Below are positions 44,594-54,265 of a stretch of 64,000 nucleotides of DNA, one piece after another. Made by a program: the position numbers and the translations under genes. Source of the DNA: Charina bottae (lineage: Eukaryota > Chordata > Lepidosauria > Squamata > Charinaidae); contig JALMGJ010000020.1 of the NCBI GenBank assembly GCA_023362775.1, positions 4,092,001-4,156,000 on the forward strand, given 5' to 3'. Below the pieces are notes generated by a model. That model did no database searches. It was not told where the DNA came from and saw only the letters and a list, made by a program, of their open reading frames with translations. Position 1 is the first letter of the stretch, and each line of letters starts with the position of its first letter.

Positions 44594-46119
44594 CAGGGGT
44601 CGGCAAACTTTTTTATGCCAGGAGCCATTTTGACATGCTCCAGGGCATTTTGACATGCTCGAGAGCCAGGGGGCGGGGTTTGCGGGCGGGGGCCAATCGC
44701 GTGGAAGGGGGCAGGGTTTGCGGGGGGGGGCAATTGCGTGGAAGGGGGCGGGGTTTGCGGGCGGGGGCCAATCGCGTGGAAGGGGGCGGGGTTTGCGGGC
44801 GGGGGCCAATCGCGCACACTTAGGGCCTGCTGCCGCCATGCCTGCTGCAGTGCCCGCCGCCGCCATGCCCGCTGCCACGACTGCGCAGGCGGAGCTGCCT
44901 GCCTGGCACTCGGGCACTCCGGCTGGGGTGCAGCGGGACGGGAGCATCGCCGGTGGCCCGCGAGGACCGGCCAGGGAAGGCGCGCGGGTGGAGCTCCCAT
45001 CCTGCTGCACCCCAGCCGGAGCGCCCGAGTGCCAGGCAGGCAGCTCCGCCCGCGCGCCTTCCCTGGCCGGTCAAGATCCCTTCCCCGCCCCCAGCAGAAC
45101 CAAATATGTTAAAAAGTGGGTAGGTAAAGCACGCTCGCGTAAACATCGTCACGTGGGATCCCTACCCTTCCCTGCCCCCGTCTCGACCACCCGCCGCCCC
45201 TTTCCGTTCCTTGATCTGCTTACTGCCAGCCTCGTCGTCTTCTACAGTCACCCAGGCTCCAGCCCTCGTTGTAGTGATAAACCAGCAATGTTGTAGCTTT
45301 ACCTTGCTTTCAAGAGGGCTGGGTGACTCTTGAAGATGCTATTGCAAACTGGCCAGTGACGAACACGTGCACAGGGAAATCTAATTAGAAATCAGGCCGG
45401 GAGAGGAAGGTAGAAGGTGGGAGGGTCGCCCTGTCACCTGACCCCCCAGTCCAGCTCCACACTCCGGAGCGGGAGCGGACGGGAAGAAGCGGCGATTTGC
45501 TCCTGGATTTTCCTTCCCCTCCTGGTTCCTTCATGATCAGTTGAGCAGCAGCCACGCAGCAGCAGCAAGCGGGCGTCTTCGACAAATTGCTCTGGAAGGG
45601 GGCGGGGGAGGTTTGGAAGAAGAAGGGAAAGAGAGGCTCGACTGCTCCAGTCGCTTCTCTTCCGGAGCCGCTCACGCCCCCAGTCCAGGCAAAGTAAAGC
45701 TGGTGGGGAATCCGGCGCGGGAGTGGGGTTTGCGGGCGGGAGCCAATTGCGCACACTTAGGGCTGTGGGGTGGAAATGTGCTGCTTTTGCACGGAGAAAA
45801 AGAGTAAGCAGAGCAGCAACGAAGAGGTTAAGGCGATGGGCAAGTGCCCGTCGTCAAGATGGCTGCCGGAGACGGAGGCTTCCAAACTCTCGCGAGACTG
45901 TGTGAAGCCCGTCCCTGGAGGAAAAAGAGAGTCTGGGCCTAGGCGGTTGCCAGGGGTATGCCCACAGCCACGCACACCATGCCCGCTGCCGCGCCTGCCC
46001 CCGCCACACTTGCTGCCGCGCCTGCCCCCGCCACACCTGTCACGCCTGCCTGCGGAAGAGCCACACTCAAGGGGCCAAAGAGCCGCATTTGGCTCGCGAG
46101 CCGCCATTTCCGACCCTTG
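44594..46119. mobile_element. hAT-like non-autonomous element, family A copy (1.5 kb)
   Basis: The termini CAGGGGTCGGCAAACTTTTT and ATTTCCGACCCTTG are inverted at the outer ten bases. Perfect target duplications CTCTAGAC lie at 44586-44593 and 46120-46127. Inside are four CCAAT/GC-box units (44668-44816), a 47-bp inverted repeat (44888-44934 with 45004-45050, one mismatch), and a CpG-rich segment with promoter motifs near 45855-45897. The subterminal GGGGCCAAAGAGCCGCATTT matches the 26.5 and 50.6 kb copies. No transposase. Confidence 0.92.
45855..45897 (+). promoter_or_regulatory. Promoter-like motif pair inside family A element
   Basis: CAAGATGGCTGCCGGAG at 45855-45871 has the YY1-type AAGATGGC core. 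TCTCGCGAGA at 45888-45897 is the palindromic motif known from CpG-island promoters. Together with nearby CCAAT and GC boxes this resembles a housekeeping promoter. That it came from a host gene is inference. Confidence 0.6.
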
Positions 46120-46127
46120 CTCTAGAC

Positions 46128-46365
46128 CAGAGCTTTCCAAACTTTTCATGTTGGTGACACACTTTCTAGACATGCATCATTTCGCGACACACTCTTACAG
46201 CAGGGCATCATTTCGCGACACACTCTTACAGCAGGGCACAAGGCAGGCACTAGGACCTGCACGGAATCACAGCAGGTTTGGAAGCAGCAAGGCAGGCACT
46301 AGTTCTACTTCCAGGTTTTGTCACCACACACTAATGTGTTGCGACACACAGTTTGGAAAGCACTG
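46128..46365. mobile_element. hAT-like MITE, family B copy next to family A
   Basis: It starts CAGAGCTTTCCAAACTTTTC immediately after the right target duplication of the family A element and ends CAGTTTGGAAAGCACTG. The right flank GTCTAAGT shares five of eight bases with CTCTAGAC. Two CGCGACACACTCTTACAGCA repeats and one 61-bp minisatellite-type monomer in reverse (46235-46315) link it to the 29.3-kb copy. Confidence 0.85.
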
Positions 46366-46379
46366 GTCTAAGTAACAAT

Positions 46380-48645
46380 ATTTATTTACCTAAGGACTAT
46401 TTTTAGAATTCACAAAGTCATGCTGCAGAATTAACCTCCAAGAAGGGGAAAATTCCTGTAGGTGCTTGCACAAGCATTTTGTAAACTGTCAGCAAGTCTG
46501 CTAATTATGCACTGGAGTCTCTAAATAGAGAAAGTTTAATTTCCTCAGTAACAAATGCTAGCTCATGATTAAAGGAGCCACAAACACAATCAGCTCCAAC
46601 TTTGTATTTAAAAGAACTGCTGTGTATTTTAAAACTACTGCCATCTGTGCAATATCTTCTGACATACGTTTGCAAAGGTAGCTCACCACCCTGAAATACA
46701 GAAGAGAGTCTAGATAGATCACCTTGAGGTGTAAGGGCATGATCAAAGAAGTATTTAACTTTAGGGTTTAAATTATTAACACCTCACATTCCCCAGCAGA
46801 GATAGAGAAATCTTGTTCACAGGATAATGCCCTATAGACAGCTCTAAAAAGTGGAATATCAGCATGCCATGAAAGCATGCTTCTCCTGCCAGGAATTATT
46901 CCTGAACAAAATGAGGCTGCAAGCTGTCCAAACCCTTTTATTCAGGAGCTAAGTTTAGTTCTGGCTGGGTCACCATGACTAATCAACATTACCGTGCAAC
47001 CAAGAGAATCTCTTCTAAGCATTTTTCTTTGCCTGCTAGCATGAAAGCCATTTTTAAAAACTCTGCAATTCCAAGAGAATAGTAGAGTGTGCTGTTGCCA
47101 ATGGTAACAGGAGTAGCCAGGCTAGATAAGAGAAATACAATGGTCTATACAGAAAAGCAAAATGAAATAGAGATGGCTCCCTGCCCAGGAGAATGCCATT
47201 ATGAATCAATAGTCTTCCTTGAGGAGGGGAGAAAAAAGTTGTACTGTTTATACTTTTTTTTAATAATCTAAAGTTCATGAATCATGAATAATCTGAATGG
47301 TGAAAATTAGAATAGTGACTTGGCCACACGCAAGTGCCAGGGCAAGCTATAAGGGCCATCAGAGTGCACTGGGGCCATCAAAGAAGGATTAATTTTTGAA
47401 GCACATTTGGTGCAAGGAACCAAGCTGAGAAAGCAGGAAGTGGCAGTTCCTAGGCCAGAGTGAATGGTTCTAACAACATCAGTCAGTTGTTTTCCAAGGC
47501 AATCAAGAGAACTGCCAAGTTTCAGTTGACTTGGAAAGATGGGAGAAAAAGGCCTGGAATTTAAACCCAGGAAGACAGACTTATATAACAGCCATGATTT
47601 CTGTGTTCAGTAATGTAAAACTCTTCTGTATAGATGTGGTTTCATTCTTGTCTACTGCAGAGAAACTCATCAATCCAAACCAAGTATGGAAACCTTCTAC
47701 TAAGTAAGTCAGGTACTGAATAAGGGGCTATGTATCTGAGAGCTGAAATTTACACTTAAGTATGGGGTGAAGCTTGACACTTAATTAAGTACAGAATCCA
47801 TTGGTTCCAAGAGAGCACCCAGCTGTGTCTATGGAATGGGAAGCAGCAGTTTAAATAAGGTATTGCCTTTGGTTATTTTATGGAAGAGGACAATAGTATC
47901 ATTAAAAGTTTTAGAAAAGTATCCAGAGTTTGGCACCAAGTTTCTGAGGTGCATTTAGGGAAAAGACAACATTTTTTTTTATCGTGGATATAAGGACCTT
48001 AATTAGGATAACCATAGTAAGGCAATAAGAGACAAATGTCAGAGATCCTAAGAAATAGGGAAATGCCAAAGTGATACCAAAGGAGGATGAAAAGCAAGGA
48101 TGAAATTACTATATAAGCAGCAAGATCAGTGCAAGCCTCCAGACCTCACCAGATATGTTCAATTATGTTCTCTATTGCACGATGAGGAAAAATGTTTCCT
48201 TCTGCCATCTCTACCCCCTCTATATTAAGTAGAATTTTATCTTGTTAGACATGCTGAATTAAGCAGTCACGTGGTTGCGTTGTAGATATTGCTCACTCTG
48301 GTCAGATTGTTGTTGTTACCCACCTTGGCCTAACTGCTAGTCTAGGTCCAGGATTTGGGGGTTGAGAATGCTGACCTAGAGAATTATATTCCCCGAGGTG
48401 TGCACATTTGGATTCTTTCTGCAGCCAAGAAACTGGGCCTGTGTTTTCATGGAGGTGTTGCGAAGGGCCAGCAGCTGCCTTGGCTAGGTGCACCTCGTCA
48501 GCAGTGGTAGGAAGAAGATGGTGAAGGTCAGCTGGGGACAGAGGGGGGCAGCAGGGATAGGTGGCAGCAGCGGTGTGCAGGGCAGCCAAAAGGTGGGGAG
48601 ATAGGTGGGTGGGGAAGTTGAAGCGGAGGTGGGCAGGGCAGGAGA
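46380..48645. other. Intronic sequence without recognised genes
   Basis: No exon or mobile element was recognised. The last 200 bases (48450-48645) become G-rich with GGCAG words and could be the left part of the MITE C at 48652. Confidence 0.35.
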
Positions 48646-48651
48646 AGCATG

Positions 48652-48816
48652 AGGTCCTCACCTAACAACGGCGCAGTCCTTGCCTAACAACCACAACCAG
48701 GACTACCAGAACGCCATCGCTAAGCGGTGTGGTCATGAGATGTTTTGCCTAATGACCACTTCGCTTAGCAATGGAAATCCCAGTCCCAATTAGGGTCATT
48801 AAGTGAGGACTACCTG
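48652..48816. mobile_element. MITE C copy
   Basis: AGGTCCTCACCTAACAACGG at the left and AAGTGAGGACTACCTG at the right are inverted. The interior repeats CATCGCTAAGCGGTGTGGTC and CCACTTCGCTTAGCAATGG as a further inverted pair. It matches the ends of 25456-25682. Confidence 0.75.
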
Positions 48817-49138
48817 TCTATCAAGCCATTGCAGACTGGCAAACTCAGGAAACAAGAACTATTTGGACTTCTGGAATGATCTTTATTGCTAGAAGGGCAC
48901 CGGACAGAACCATGAAAGCCTGCCAAAGCAATACCCCAGATCAACTTATACCTGGTGTAATTAAGATGAAGTTATTCTGGGTTCCTTTTTAATAATTTTA
49001 CTCTTTGCTGAACTAAAAAATATTTTCTGTAATGGTTCTCCTCTGTCCTTCATGTCTCCAGAGTCTGCCACACTCTCCATCAAAACTTGTTATCCAGTCT
49101 TGGAGTAATCAAGCCTGCCAGTTTTGCATCTGTTAAGG

Positions 49139-49694
49139 CAGAGCTTTCCAAACTTTTCATGTTGGTGACACACCTTTTAGACATGCATCATTTCGCGACG
49201 CAGTAATAACAGGGCTCCCCGCCCCCCGGCCCACATGATTGGCTCCTGACTGCAAACCCCGCCCCCGCCCCACACAATTGGCTCCCGTCTGCAAACCCTG
49301 CCCCCCGGCCCACGTGATTGGCTGCTGCCTGCAAACCCCACCCCCCCGGCCCACACGACAGGCAGGGCAGGGCAGCGGGGCTGGCTCGATCGCAGGATGG
49401 AGAGGCAAGGCAGCGGTGCTTACTGGCGGCGCGGCAAGGGCTGGGTGGGACTCCAACTCTTCGGCGTGAGCAGGCAGCAGGCAAGAACAGTGTCTCCGGC
49501 AACCTGGGCCTCCTGCGCCGGCTTTTTATCCCAAAGTTAGCGCCATTTGAGGGCAGGGGCCAATCGGATCTTGTGCTGCTTGGCCCGCCTCTCTGCCCTC
49601 CTTTGGCGCATGTTGATTGACTCTTCTTCCGGTTCCCCCCCATCAGCGCTTCTGGGTCGTCTGGCGACACACCGAGACACTGCCGGCAGCTATG
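49139..49694. mobile_element. hAT-like MITE, family B, carrying CCAAT/GC-box units
   Basis: It begins CAGAGCTTTCCAAACTTTTC and ends at CGGCAGCTATG. Perfect target duplications TGTTAAGG lie at 49131-49138 and 49695-49702. Only CATAGCT of the right terminal repeat remains before divergence. At 49225-49345 it has three units of the family A type, such as GATTGGCTCCTGACTGCAAA, and a CACGTGATTGGCTGC variant. The remaining core is GC-rich. Confidence 0.88.
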
Positions 49695-50081
49695 TGTTAA
49701 GGGATGCATTTGTAATGAAGCTGCAGAAAAAGTGGTGGAAGCTATCCTAAAAGACTATGTTATTGGCTATCCAAAGATCACTCTTTGAAACCAAATCACA
49801 GATCAAGAATGTGAAATAGGTACTTCTGGAAAATCCACAGATTGAAAGTGAAACTTATATTTACAGATGAAATGCTCCATCTATCTCTGCATTTTTTCTA
49901 ATTTTTCACACAGGTATCTTTAGCCAAGACGGCTGTCTCCCAGTTATAGAATAATTAAAATATTGTCCTATCATTTTTTTTACATGAAGGTCAATGAAAT
50001 GAATGTCTTAAAGCTAATTGGATTTAAGTTAGATGACATTAGCCATCTTTGATTACTACTACTTGCTTCAATTTGACTTTT

Positions 50082-50418
50082 TTAAAAAAGGTAAAGGTTC
50101 CCCCCGCACATTTGTGCAGTCATGTCCGACTCTAGGGGCCAGTGCTCATCTCCGTTTGTTAGCCGAAGAGCCAGCATTGTCCGAAGACGCTTCCACGGTC
50201 ATGTGGCCAGCATGACGCACGTGGAACACTGTTACCTACCCACCAAAGTGGTACCTATTCATCTACTTGCATTTGCATGCTTTCGAATTGCTAGGTTGGC
50301 AAGAGCTGGGGCGAGTGTGGGAGCTCACTCCGTCACGTGGGACTAGGGATTCGAACCTCCAAACTTGCGATCTTCTGATCAACAAGCCTGGCGTCTTACC
50401 CGCTGAGCCACCACGCCC
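50082..50418 (-). mobile_element. tRNA-headed SINE with Bov-B-like 3' end (SINE type 1)
   Basis: On the minus strand it starts GGGGCGTGGTGGCTCAGCGG and has the B box GGTTCGAATCC. It ends CGGACATGACTGCACAAATG with a GGGGGGAACCTTTACC tail. Perfect 13-bp target duplications CAATTTGACTTTT lie at 50069-50081 and 50419-50431. Confidence 0.93.
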
Positions 50419-50601
50419 CAATTTGACTTTTACAATGAAGAAAAACAAGTTTGTTTCAACCTATTTGTGGTGAAGATTTGTTGCTAACAAGAACAAATGA
50501 AAAGATATATTCCACAGTGATAGCAAAACTTTCTTCATCAATAACTCTGTCATGTTGTTATCAATTAGCTAATCCTATGATTGATTCAGCATTGCCTAGC
50601 A

Positions 50602-52382
50602 CAGGGGTCGGCAAACTTTTTATGCCGGGAGCCATTTTGACATGCTCGTGCACATTTTGAAATGCTCGAGAGCCAGGGGGCAGGGTTTGCGGGCGGGGTT
50701 TGCGGGCTTCTCCGCAAAGCTCCTGGTTGATCTTGATGTTTCCTTTTCCTCCCCTTCAATACGTTCCAGAAAGCGAGGTGGAAGCGGAGAGCGGCAGAGG
50801 CGAGGTGGGCGGCGGCGGCAGCAAAGAGGCCACGGGCGCAGGAAGCAGCAGCCGGAGGCTCGTCTGGCCCCGCGGCGCGCCGAGGGCGAAGAGCCGCCTG
50901 CTCTCCCCTTGGCCGCCTCCGGTCACTACAGTCTGCCGTCCGCGGCCCCTGCCCCCGCCCCAGCGCCCAGCCCTGTCCCCCCCGCCTCCCTCCCTGCAGG
51001 CGGCAGACTAACTCGGCGAGGAAGCCCTTGATGGCGGCTTCCCTCCCGCACGCACACCCAGGCTCGGCTGCGGAGCTCAGCTCAGGAGAGGCGGCGGGAA
51101 GGAGGGAGCGTCGCGGAGCATGTGCAGAGGGCTCTGCTGGTTGCCACGGCGTTCCCGGGCAGAGCGGAAGGCTGCGCCCTCTCCACTGGTTGGGACCCGC
51201 GCCTCCTTCCCTGCGGGCGGGCGAGGCAGGGAGAGAAGGGGAGACGGAGGGGCTCCCTCTCCGGCCTCTGCGCCCCTTCAGGCCCGTCTCTCCGAGGGGG
51301 GTGGCGGGAGGGAACTCCCCGTCCAAGGGGAAGCACTGGGAACCAGCAGCGGAGGTTGGCCGGCTCCTAGAGCGGCTGCCGCAAGCAACTTCTCCGCTCT
51401 GCCCGGCTCAAAACCTGGGGCGCGGGAGAGCAGAAGGCTGCGCCCTCTTCACCGGGCGGGACCCGCGCCTCCTTCCCTGTGGGCGGGTGAGGCAGGGAGA
51501 GAAGGGGAGACGGAGGGGCTCCCTCTCCGGCCTCTGTGCCCCTTCAGGCCTGTCTCTGCGAGGCCCGGCGCGGCAGGGAGGCGCTGCTGGCCTGGGACGC
51601 GGCGCTGTCGGAGGCAGCGCAGGAGCGGCTTCAGGGGCTGCTGCGGCTGGAGATGGCGCTGCTCCGCGGCATCCAGGTGCTGGGCGAGGGCGCAGGCCCG
51701 GGACGCGAGTGGCAGGGCGGCGCACGGGGCCTGGCCGGGGCGGTGGCGGTGGCGGCGGGGGGACGGAGCCGGTGGAAGTTTGCCGGGCGGCAGGACGGGG
51801 CGGGCGGCGCTGCTGGGGCTGGTGGCGGAGCTGGAGGGAGCGGAGGGACCAGGTGTTCCTGTGGGCGCAGCGCGCGCTCTGCAACCCGCCTTGGAAAAGC
51901 GGCCACGGGAGGCCCTCCGGGTGCACCCTCCCGCCCCATCAATCCCCCCACCCCGCCGTTCGGCGTCCTCTCCCCCCGCTAACCTGAGCCCTGCGGCAGC
52001 CGGGAGAGCTTAGCCAGGCTCGGACCGGAGGCGGCCAAGGGGAGAGCAGGCGGCTCTTCGCCTTGCGCCGCCCTGCGCCGCCCTGCCGCTCGCGTCCCGG
52101 GCCCGCGCCCTCGCCCAGCACCTGGATGCTGCGGAGCAGCGCCATCTCCAGCCGCAGCAGCCCCTGCAGCCGCTCCTGCGCCGCCTCCGACAGCGCCGCG
52201 TCCCGGGCCAGCAGCGCCTCCCTGCCGCGCCGGGCCTCGCTCAGTGCGAGAGCCAGGGGGCGGGGTTTGCGGGCGGGGGCCAATTGCGTGGAAGGGGCAG
52301 GGGTGAGTTCAGCTGCAGAAGAGCCACACTCAAGGGGCCAAAGAGCCGCATCTGGCTCGCGAGCCGCCATTTCCGACCCTTG
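50602..52382. mobile_element. hAT-like non-autonomous element, family A copy (1.8 kb)
   Basis: The termini CAGGGGTCGGCAAACTTTTT and ATTTCCGACCCTTG match the 44.6-kb copy. Perfect target duplications GCCTAGCA lie at 50594-50601 and 52383-52390. The interior is about 1.5 kb of very GC-rich DNA. It has a 131-bp direct duplication (51167-51297 and 51433-51563) and an inverted duplication of about 160 bp (51560-51722 with 52075-52236). A 40-bp inverted pair also occurs (about 50885-50925 with 52023-52062). Frames up to 319 codons overlap on both strands and are mostly compositional. No transposase. Confidence 0.92.
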
Positions 52383-52398
52383 GCCTAGCAGAACAAGA

Positions 52399-52735
52399 GA
52401 GGGGCGTGGTGGCTCAGCGGGTAAGATGCCAGGCTTGTCGATCGGAAGATTGCAAGTTTGGAGGTTCGAATCCCTAGCCCTGCGTGTGGAGTGAGCTCCC
52501 GCACTAGCTCCAGCTCTTGCCAACCTAGCAATTCGAAAGCATGCAAATGCAAGTAGATGAATAGGTACCACTTCGGTGGGTAGGTAACAGCGTTCCGTGC
52601 GCGTCATGCGGCCACATGACCGTGAAAGTGTCTTCGGACAATGCTGGCTCTTTGGCTAATAAACGGAGATGAGCACCGGCCCCTAGAGTCGGACACGACT
52701 GCACAAATGTGCGGGGGGAACCTTTACCTTTACCT
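52399..52735 (+). mobile_element. tRNA-headed SINE with Bov-B-like 3' end (SINE type 1)
   Basis: It starts GAGGGGCGTGGTGGCTCAGC, with the B box GGTTCGAATCC at about 52462. It ends GTCGGACACGACTGCACAAA, then GGGGGGAACCTTTACCTTTA. The 13-bp target duplications TAGCAGAACAAGA at 52386-52398 and 52736-52748 overlap the right target duplication of the preceding family A element, so the SINE inserted after it. Confidence 0.94.
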
Positions 52736-52758
52736 TAGCAGAACAAGAAATGTCACAT

Positions 52759-53045
52759 GTCTGTAGCTTGAATCATGTCAACTGGATTTCTATTTTCTCA
52801 GTGGAAACGTTTCGCTCCTTATCCAAGGAGCTTCTTCAGTCTGAGCAAAGTTAGTAAGGGAATCCTTAAATATGTTTCTAGGTGGCTGTATCCTAAACAT
52901 ATTTAAGGATTCCCTTACTAACTTTGCTCAGACTGAAGAAGCTCCTTGGATAAGGAGCGAAACGTTTCCACTGAGAAAATAGAAATCCAGTTGACATGAT
53001 TCAAGCTACAGACAATTCCACCTGGATGACTGAGAACCTTCATAG
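52759..53045. mobile_element. Penelope-type fold-back element, perfect 119-bp arms
   Basis: The arms 52759-52877 and 52895-53013 are exact reverse complements across a 17-bp spacer. A 32-bp unpaired extension (53014-53045, with CACCTGGATGACTGAGAACC) lies on the right. Perfect 16-bp target duplications ACAAGAAATGTCACAT lie at 52743-52758 and 53046-53061. It matches the outer arms of the 20.8-kb element but is inverted relative to it. It contains the CTGAAGA...GAAAC core with a perfect 7-bp stem (GCTCCTT/AAGGAGC) at 52941-52958. Confidence 0.92.
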
Positions 53046-53099
53046 ACAAGAAATGTCACATATCTCCCTACATTATACACTTACCCTATTAGATCAATG

Positions 53100-53235
53100 C
53101 GATGAGTGCACCATTGGGACACCTGAAAGGACAGGTTAGGGATAGATTGTCATGGAGAAAATCTATGTGTTTGCTAGGAGTCGAAAATGACTTGATGGCA
53201 CATAATCAATCAATCAATCAATTAATCAGACCAAT
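53100..53235 (+). mobile_element. RTE-type LINE 3' tail
   Basis: GTCATGGAGAAAATCTATGT, GCTAGGAGTCGAAAATGACT and TGATGGCACATAATCAATCA form the 3' end of an RTE/Bov-B-related element with an (AATC)n tail. Its reverse complement type recurs at 53690-53890. It is only about 135 bp long. Confidence 0.6.
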
Positions 53236-53689
53236 ATTGTCTATTTTAAATGGCAGTGTGTTTTCAGGATCTCAGGGAGAGGGCTTTCACTGCTATGACA
53301 AATGGGAGCAGTCACTCTCTTTCAGGCCAACCTACTTCACCTTGTTGTAGGGAAAATAGGAGGAGGAAGCATTATTTACACCTTCTTGAGTTGTACAAAA
53401 TAAAGGCAGGATATAAATCAAATAAACAAATATTTAGTTTGTGATAATACACCTGCTTGACCTTTTTTAAAAAATATGAATAGCAATATTTCTGCATTTT
53501 ATAAAAATGGTTTTTGGCTATGTGATAGGAAAATTGCCCTGGAGTTCATCAATTGCTATATCGAGTGGGGAATATAAGCCTCTCATTTTTTTTCTATGAT
53601 TAAAATAAAAAACTACTTCACTTCTATTACTCTATGTTCCTTGAATCCATCTTTAAAACTTATTTTGTGCAAGATATCAGTACAGCAGT

Positions 53690-53890
53690 ACATACTAGAA
53701 GTGATTATGTGCCATCAAGTTGGTGTTGACTCTTAGCGACCACACAGATTTTCTCCATGGTGTTCTGCACCTGGTCTTTCAAGTCTTCCAATGGTGCACC
53801 TATTGCCACTGTAACTGAGTCCATCCACCTTGCTGCTGGTCATCCTCCTCTCTTTCCTCCCATGTTTTCCGGCATTAAAGCCTCCGCTAG
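53690..53890 (-). mobile_element. RTE-type LINE 3' fragment
   Basis: The plus strand reads GTGATTATGTGCCATCAAGT, TGGTGTTGACTCTTAGCGAC, CATCCACCTTGCTGCTGGTC and CATGTTTTCCGGCATTAA. These are the reverse complement of an RTE 3' terminal coding region and UTR. It is related to, but distinct from, the standard Bov-B end at 54266. Confidence 0.6.
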
Positions 53891-54265
53891 AAAGCTAGGT
53901 CTTTGCGGCTGGCATCTTCAGACGCAGAGTGTGCTGCTTTGTGGTGTATAGCTACAGCTGCTGGCAAAACGTCAGGACAAAAGAAAACTAGACCATGGTT
54001 TTATTGGCTTGACACTTCCTCTTTTCTTACTGCAGACACATAGCCCACCCCTCTTTATTTTGCAACCTACCAATAACATTGAACAAAAAACTGAAGTACC
54101 ATAGTCTATTAATTTACCATGCAACCTGAAAGGTCAATATCAATGAGAGCATGCACAAATAGTATTAATGCTTGAAATGGAGATGCAGAACCCTGTCTGA
54201 CTCAGGCAAGTCCCAGCAACATCTTCCTCCAAGAAGACAAGATAAGTATTTGTTTCCCTCTCTTT

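Noticed and set aside
50586..52607. Frames of up to 319 codons on both strands
   Set aside because: They lie inside a CpG-rich transposon with few stops by composition and overlap in all frames. Only the short duplicated EARRGREALL segment looked like captured coding sequence.
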